Shown here in pieces: positions 59,452-64,000 of a stretch of DNA of 64,000 nucleotides. This DNA is from Streptomyces mirabilis. Its GTDB lineage: Bacteria; Actinomycetota; Actinomycetes; Streptomycetales; Streptomycetaceae. The stretch is from NCBI RefSeq assembly GCF_018310535.1, contig NZ_CP074102.1, positions 2,976,001-3,040,000 on the forward strand, written 5' to 3'. A model generated the notes under the pieces. The model did not search any database, was not told where the DNA came from, and was given only the letters and a program-made list of their open reading frames with translations. Position numbers and translations under genes: made by a program. Each line of letters begins with the position of its first letter. Within the stretch, counting starts at the first letter, position 1.

Positions 59452-60072
59452 ATGACTGATCAGCCGCGCCGCCGCCTCGTGCTCGCCTCGCAGTCCCCCG
59501 CCCGGCTCGGCCTGCTGCGCCAGGCCGGACTCGACCCCGAGGTCATCGTGAGCGGCGTCGACGAGGACGCTGTCTCCGCCCCGACCCCCGCCGAACTCGC
59601 ACTCGCCCTGGCCGAGGCCAAGGCCTCCGTCGTGGCCGCCCGGACCGAGGTCCAGGGCGCCCTGGTGATCGGCTGCGACTCGGTCCTCGACCTGGACGGC
59701 GAGGCGCTGGGCAAGCCCGCGGACGCCGAGGAGGCCACCGCACGCTGGAAGGCGATGCGCGGCCGGGCCGGCACCCTCCAGACGGGGCACTGCGTCTACG
59801 ACACGACGGCCAAGCGCTACGCGTCGGCGATCGCGTCCACGGTGGTCCGCTTCGGCGAGCCGACCGATGCCGAGATCGCCGCCTACGTCGCCTCGGGCGA
59901 GCCGCTCCACGTCGCCGGGGCCTTCACGCTCGACGGCCGCTCGGCCCCCTTCATCGAGGGCATCGACGGAGACCACGGCAACGTCATCGGCATCTCCCTG
60001 CCGCTGGTGCGCCGCCTGCTGGCCGAACTGGGCGTGGGCATCACGGAGTTGTGGGCCCCGCGGGAGAAGTGA
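59452..60072 (+). CDS. Maf-type nucleotide pyrophosphatase
   Basis: Codes for 206 residues. The Maf signature [21 protein letters not shown] is at the start; VSGVDEDAV and [18 protein letters not shown] form the substrate site, and the C-terminal [13 protein letters not shown] is typical. Maf proteins hydrolyse non-canonical or canonical NTPs (dTTP/UTP type) and restrain septation or sanitise nucleotides. The stop abuts the convergent membrane gene at 60073. Confidence 0.93.
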   Translation: MTDQPRRRLVLASQSPARLGLLRQAGLDPEVIVSGVDEDAVSAPTPAELALALAEAKASVVAARTEVQGALVIGCDSVLDLDGEALGKPADAEEATARWKAMRGRAGTLQTGHCVYDTTAKRYASAIASTVVRFGEPTDAEIAAYVASGEPLHVAGAFTLDGRSAPFIEGIDGDHGNVIGISLPLVRRLLAELGVGITELWAPREK

Positions 60073-60594
60073 TCAGGACGCGCTCGGCGTCGGGGGCGCC
60101 GTGACCGGGGATCCCCCGGTACCGCCGTTCGTTCCGCCGTTCGTGCCTCCGTTGCCGTCCTCGCCGCCCGCGCCGTCGCCCGGCGCGGCGTCGGCGGGAC
60201 CCGCCCCGCGGTCGAAGGCCAACAGAGTGAACACGATCAGCCCGAGCGCCACCATCATGAACACGAACGCGCCCCAGCCCACCAGACCCACCGTGAACGC
60301 GCCGAGCAGACCGTGCACCACTGCGGCACTGATCAGCAGGATGCGGCCGAAGAGACCAGGGGCGCGGCCGCGCACCGCGACGAGCAGCGCGGCGACGCCG
60401 CACAGCGCGAAGTAGAAGCCGAAGACCAGCCCCCCGACCTTGGACGAGACGGACATCATGTTCGAGTCGAGACCCGCCAGGGACATGTCCTGGCGGTCGA
60501 CGACCACGCCGAGGAACCAGTTCAGCAGCGCGATGCCGATCGCCTCCACGAAGAGCACGATCGCCGCCACCCACGCCACCGGTCTACGCACCAC
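60073..60594 (-). CDS. four-helix membrane protein, unknown
   Basis: Codes for about 173 residues from GTG 60594 or 60591; the longer frame to 60729 has poor coding character. Helices: PVAWVAAIVLFVEAIGIALLNWFLGVV, VGGLVFGFYFALCGVAALLVAV, RILLISAAVVHGLLGAFTVGLVGW, and AFVFMMVALGLIVFTLLAF. A Gly/Asn/Thr-rich tail (GGTNGGTNGGTGG) ends it. The family is conserved in Streptomyces next to maf and accA2 as I recall, without known function. The start is not secure. Confidence 0.7.
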   Translation of the reverse strand: MVRRPVAWVAAIVLFVEAIGIALLNWFLGVVVDRQDMSLAGLDSNMMSVSSKVGGLVFGFYFALCGVAALLVAVRGRAPGLFGRILLISAAVVHGLLGAFTVGLVGWGAFVFMMVALGLIVFTLLAFDRGAGPADAAPGDGAGGEDGNGGTNGGTNGGTGGSPVTAPPTPSAS

Positions 60595-60949
60595 CGGTCC
60601 CCACCCACTTCCGAGTGCTGTTACCCCAAGTATGTTCGAGACCTCCCGAACGCTACTAACGGGTAAACGCCGGGACAAGGGTTCGGCCGCGGGCAAAGAA
60701 TCGTTGGGCCATTCGTAGGGACTCCACAAAGAAACGCTGTGCGTCGCAGCACGGCCGCACAGAGACCTTGGCCACAGAGGAGGGCTAGGGTTCAGCCAAG
60801 GATTCCTGCGTACCGCGGTGTGACAAGGGATCTCGCGGGTCGAGCGAGCCTCGAATCACGCTCCGTGTGGGCAAGCTCACCATTGGGGACGGGTCGAAAG
60901 GTCGTGTCGGCAGTCCCTAAACTCGGCTTGTTTCAAGGAGGGAGCCATC
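60595..60949. other. upstream region of accA2
   Basis: There are 355 bases between divergent genes. AAGGAGGGAG lies 5 bases before the accA2 GTG. A TAGGGT box at 60785 and a TAAACT box at 60919 are candidate -10 sites, but neither has a convincing -35 partner. Nothing else is recognised. Confidence 0.5.
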
Positions 60950-62722
60950 GTGCGCAAGGTGCTCATCGCCAACCGTGGCGAAATCGCTGTCCGCGTGGCC
61001 CGGGCGTGCCGGGATGCCGGGATCGCGAGCGTTGCCGTGTATGCGGAACCAGACAGGGACGCGTCGCATGTCCGGGCGGCGGACGAGGCGTTCGCTTTGG
61101 GCGGTGACACCCCCGCCACCAGCTACCTGGACATCGCCAAGGTCCTCCAGGCCGCCAAGGACTCCGGCGCGGACGCCATCCACCCGGGCTACGGCTTCCT
61201 GTCGGAGAACGCCGAGTTCGCCCAGGCGGTCCTGGACGCCGGCCTGACCTGGATCGGCCCGCCCCCGCAGGCCATCCGCGACCTCGGCGACAAGGTCTCC
61301 GCCCGCCACATCGCCCAGCGTGCCGGCGCCCCCCTCGTCGCGGGCACCCCCGACCCGGTGAGCGGCGCCGACGAAGTCGTCGCCTTCGCCGAAGAGCACG
61401 GACTGCCGATCGCGATCAAGGCCGCCTTCGGCGGCGGCGGACGCGGCCTGAAGGTCGCCCGCACCCTCGAAGAAGTCCCCGAGCTCTACGACTCCGCCGT
61501 CCGCGAGGCAGTGGCCGCCTTCGGCCGCGGCGAGTGCTTCGTCGAGCGCTACCTCGACAAGCCCCGCCACGTCGAGACCCAGTGCCTGGCCGACACCCAC
61601 GGCAACGTCGTCGTCGTCTCCACCCGCGACTGCTCGCTGCAGCGCCGCCACCAGAAGCTGGTGGAAGAGGCCCCGGCGCCGTTCCTGTCGGACGCCCAGG
61701 TGGCGGAGCTGTACTCCTCCTCCAAGGCGATCCTCAAGGAAGCCGGCTACGTCGGCGCCGGCACCGTCGAATTCCTCGTCGGCATGGACGGCACGATCTC
61801 CTTCCTCGAGGTCAACACCCGCCTCCAGGTCGAACACCCCGTCACCGAGGAAGTCGCCGGCATCGACCTCGTCCGCGAGATGTTCCGCATCGCCGACGGC
61901 GAGGAACTCGGCTACGGCGACCCCGCCCTGCGCGGCCACTCCTTCGAGTTCCGCATCAACGGCGAAGACCCGGGACGCAACTTCCTGCCCGCCCCCGGCA
62001 CGGTGACGCTGTTCGCCCCGCCGTCGGGTCCTGGCGTCCGCCTGGACGCGGGCGTCGAGTCCGGCAGTGTGATCGGCCCGGCCTGGGACTCCCTGCTCGC
62101 CAAGCTGATCGTCACCGGCGCCACCCGCGAGCAGGCGCTCCAGCGCGCCGCCCGCGCCCTCGAGGAGTTCCAGGTCGAGGGCATGGCGACCGCCATCCCG
62201 TTCCACCGCGCGGTGGTCCAGGACCCGGCCTTCGCCCCCGAACTGACGGGCTCCGCCGACCCGTTCACGGTCCACACCCGCTGGATCGAGACCGAGTTCG
62301 CCAACGAGATCCCCGCCTTCACGGCTCCCGCGGACACCGAGACCGACGAGGAGCCGGGTCGCGAGACGGTCGTCGTCGAGGTCGGCGGCAAGCGCCTGGA
62401 GGTCTCGCTGCCGTCCTCGCTGGGCATGTCGCTGGCCCGCACCGGCCTCGCCGCCGGCGCCAAGCCCAAGCGCCGCGCCGCCAAGAAGTCCGGCCCGGTC
62501 GCCTCCGGTGACACGCTCGCCTCGCCCATGCAGGGCACGATCGTCAAGGTCGCGGTCGAGGAAGGCCAGGAGGTCAAGGAGGGCGACCTCGTCGTCGTCC
62601 TGGAGGCCATGAAGATGGAACAGCCCCTCAACGCCCACCGCTCCGGCACCATCAAGGGCCTGAGCGCGGAGGTCGGCGCGTCCATCACCTCCGGCGCCGC
62701 GATCTGCGAGATCAAGGACTGA
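60950..62722 (+). CDS. accA2: acyl-CoA carboxylase alpha chain (biotin carboxylase-BCCP)
   Basis: Codes for 590 residues from GTG 60950. The N-terminal biotin-carboxylase domain has [52 protein letters not shown] (ATP-grasp Gly-rich loop), [24 protein letters not shown]. The C-terminal BCCP domain, joined by an Ala/Lys-rich linker (KPKRRAAKK), carries the biotin lysine in [11 protein letters not shown]. It supplies carboxybiotin to PccB and to other beta subunits. It is separated from pccB by 3.2 kb and has its own terminator. Confidence 0.95.
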   Translation: MRKVLIANRGEIAVRVARACRDAGIASVAVYAEPDRDASHVRAADEAFALGGDTPATSYLDIAKVLQAAKDSGADAIHPGYGFLSENAEFAQAVLDAGLTWIGPPPQAIRDLGDKVSARHIAQRAGAPLVAGTPDPVSGADEVVAFAEEHGLPIAIKAAFGGGGRGLKVARTLEEVPELYDSAVREAVAAFGRGECFVERYLDKPRHVETQCLADTHGNVVVVSTRDCSLQRRHQKLVEEAPAPFLSDAQVAELYSSSKAILKEAGYVGAGTVEFLVGMDGTISFLEVNTRLQVEHPVTEEVAGIDLVREMFRIADGEELGYGDPALRGHSFEFRINGEDPGRNFLPAPGTVTLFAPPSGPGVRLDAGVESGSVIGPAWDSLLAKLIVTGATREQALQRAARALEEFQVEGMATAIPFHRAVVQDPAFAPELTGSADPFTVHTRWIETEFANEIPAFTAPADTETDEEPGRETVVVEVGGKRLEVSLPSSLGMSLARTGLAAGAKPKRRAAKKSGPVASGDTLASPMQGTIVKVAVEEGQEVKEGDLVVVLEAMKMEQPLNAHRSGTIKGLSAEVGASITSGAAICEIKD

Positions 62723-62741
62723 CGACACCGTCGTACGACAT

Positions 62742-62787
62742 CCGAAGCGCCCGTCGGACCGAGCAATCGGTCCGACGGGCGCTTCGG
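62742..62787 (+). terminator. strong hairpin terminator with GNRA loop
   Basis: A perfect 21-base stem (62742-62762 with 62767-62787) closes a GCAA tetraloop, 20 bases after the accA2 stop. The remainder, 62788-62874, holds no gene. Confidence 0.85.
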
Positions 62788-62874
62788 CGTTTCCGGTGGC
62801 GGGCAGGGGATCCTCTTCCCCGGCGGCGACCCGCAGACCGTCCCTCCCGGTGGCGGGCCGGGGAATTCGTCGTC

Positions 62875-63993
62875 TCAGCCGGGTGAGCGGCCGGGATGGG
62901 CCGGCTCGGGCCGGGCCCGCATCTCGCTGATCACGGACCAGGCCACCGACACCATCGGGACGGCCACGACCGCGCCGATCACACCGGCCAGGATGCCGCC
63001 CGAGATGACGGACAGGGCCACGACCACCGGGTGCAGCCGGACCGCCCAGCTCAGCACGAGCGGGTGCAGGACATGGCCCTCGATCTGGCCGACGACCACG
63101 ATCAGGGCGAGCACCACGAGCGCGATGACCGGCCCCCGTGAGGCCAGCGCGACGACCGTGGCCACGCCCAGCGCGATGGGCGAGCCCACCAGCGGGATGA
63201 ACGCGGCGAAGAACTCCAGCAGGGTCAGCGGCAGGGCCAGCGGCACGCGCAGCGCGAACAGGGCGATCCCGACCAGTACGGCGTTGGTGGCGGCCACGAT
63301 GATGATGCCGCGGGTGTACCCGGCGAACGTCCGCCACGCGACCCGTCCCGCGCGGCCCCAGGGATCCCGGGCGCTCTCGGGCAGCAGGCCCTGGAACCAG
63401 TGCCAGAACCTGTCCCCGGAGTGGATGAAGAACAGCGAGCAGAACAGCGCGAGCACCGCTCCGGTCAGCACCTCCACCGCCCGCCCGGCACCGCTGAGCG
63501 CACTGCTGATCAGTGTGGAGCGGTGCTCCTTGACGTACGTCGTCACCTTGCCCTGAAGGTTCGACAGCACGGTGTGGCGGACACGGAAGGGAGGGCCCTC
63601 CAGCCACCGCTGGATCCGCCCGATACCCCCGGCGAACTCCTGCCCCAACTGGTCCGACTCGCCCGCGACCAGGCTGCCGACCAGCGCCAGCAGCCCGAGT
63701 ATCAGCGCCAGGCTGCCCATCACGCTCACCACGACGGCCAGGGGCCGGGGCATGCGCCGCGCCAGCAGATCGGCCAGGGGACGCAGCACCGAGGTGACCA
63801 CCAGTGCGAGGAACAGCGCCACGGCGACGAGCTGCAACCGGCCCACAATCTTGAAAGCCGCGTACACGGCCACCCCGAGCACCAGCAGCCGCCATGCGTA
63901 CGCCGCGGCCACCCGCAGCCCCTGGTTCACCGGCACCGCGTCGCGCTCCGCGGCACGCCGGATCGCCGTCCCCGCCGTACGGGCCCGTGCCAC
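62875..63993 (-). CDS. AI-2E family membrane protein, start uncertain
   Basis: Codes for 372 residues if it starts at GTG 63993; only 7 bases remain upstream, so the true start may lie outside. About eight helices: LLVLGVAVYAAFKIV, LQLVAVALFLALVVTSVLRPLADLLARRM, LAVVVSVMGSLALILGLLALVGSLV, VEVLTGAVLALFCSLFFIHSGDRFWHWF, GIIIVAATNAVLVGIALFAL, ALPLTLLEFFAAFIPLVGSPIALGVATVVAL, PVIALVVLALIVVVGQIEGHVLHPLVLSWAV and LHPVVVALSVISGGILAGVIGAVVAVPMVS. The IEGHVLHPLVL..A motif and IPLVGSPI are hallmarks of the AI-2E transporter (YdiK/TqsA) superfamily. The substrate is unknown; an autoinducer role should not be assumed. It is convergent with accA2. Confidence 0.88.
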   Translation of the reverse strand: MARARTAGTAIRRAAERDAVPVNQGLRVAAAYAWRLLVLGVAVYAAFKIVGRLQLVAVALFLALVVTSVLRPLADLLARRMPRPLAVVVSVMGSLALILGLLALVGSLVAGESDQLGQEFAGGIGRIQRWLEGPPFRVRHTVLSNLQGKVTTYVKEHRSTLISSALSGAGRAVEVLTGAVLALFCSLFFIHSGDRFWHWFQGLLPESARDPWGRAGRVAWRTFAGYTRGIIIVAATNAVLVGIALFALRVPLALPLTLLEFFAAFIPLVGSPIALGVATVVALASRGPVIALVVLALIVVVGQIEGHVLHPLVLSWAVRLHPVVVALSVISGGILAGVIGAVVAVPMVSVAWSVISEMRARPEPAHPGRSPG

Positions 63994-64000
63994 CGCCCCC

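Noticed and set aside
60917-63895. 992-codon minus-strand frame across accA2 and the AI-2E gene
   Set aside because: It spans two convincing genes and an intergenic perfect terminator, and its residues have shadow composition.
1-64000. tRNA, rRNA, CRISPR array, prophage, replication origin or biosynthetic gene cluster
   Set aside because: None was recognisable by reading; the P450 operon and haloperoxidase-like gene have no core biosynthetic enzyme beside them.

Overview
The window is a high-GC actinobacterial chromosome segment, almost certainly Streptomyces. GC-rich third codon positions, GTG starts, a LAxTG wall-sorting signal, SpoIIE-type phosphatases, a DmdR1/IdeR-like iron box and a Streptomyces-type dispersed intergenic repeat all fit. 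From memory, not from a search, the order of many housekeeping genes (ilvA, metB, msrA ... hutH, GGDEF, cya, birA, pccB-pccE, maf, accA2) matches the S. coelicolor core chromosome. About 12.4-37 kb looks like a variable block placed between conserved neighbours.

Layout. 0-3 kb (minus): three-gene oxidative cassette with a ferredoxin-fold-like protein, a DyP peroxidase and a catalase-related protein cut by the window edge. 3.4-4.1 kb: GAP/Sap membrane protein. 4.2-6.1 kb: DrrAB-type ABC exporter behind a perfect dyad lying in its promoter spacer. 6.3-12.4 kb: ilvA, a MarR regulator, a sigma-like protein with a small membrane partner, metB, a membrane-anchored hypothetical and msrA.

12.4-24.7 kb is accessory and heavily scarred. 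Live genes are a CBS-BON protein, a PAS-PAS-GAF-PP2C-ATPase regulator, a vanadium-haloperoxidase-like protein, a small barrel protein, a membrane PP2C phosphatase, and an SRPBCC-ArsR-SDR operon with two operator dyads. Between them lie relics: three differently truncated DUF4291 copies, a duplicated msrA 3' end, a nuclease-like gene with an internal deletion, IS5-type transposase scraps, and a VanZ gene joined to a response-regulator fragment.

24.7-36.3 kb: a YihY/BrkB protein; a complete class I P450 operon (3Fe-4S ferredoxin, FAD reductase, P450); a Tat/lipoprotein multicopper oxidase divergent from an iron-boxed siderophore uptake operon (binding lipoprotein and two permeases, no ATPase); a zinc alcohol dehydrogenase divergent from an XRE/MmyB-type regulator.

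36.3-64 kb is mostly core: an ABM-truncated-haemoglobin chimera, a large secreted subtilisin, a MacB-like ABC pair, a lipoprotein L,D-transpeptidase, a LAxTG surface protein, a DUF2625 protein, a RhlE-type helicase next to a cold-shock protein with a structured leader, hutH, a GAF-GGDEF protein, an enoyl-CoA hydratase, adenylate cyclase, then the biotin/acyl-CoA carboxylase neighbourhood (biotin ligase, pccB, pccE, accA2) with an SGNH hydrolase, a tiny membrane protein and Maf, and finally an AI-2E family membrane protein. PccB, PccE, AccA2 and the ligase plausibly make one functional propionyl-CoA carboxylase set. No rRNA, tRNA, CRISPR array, intact transposon or prophage was seen.
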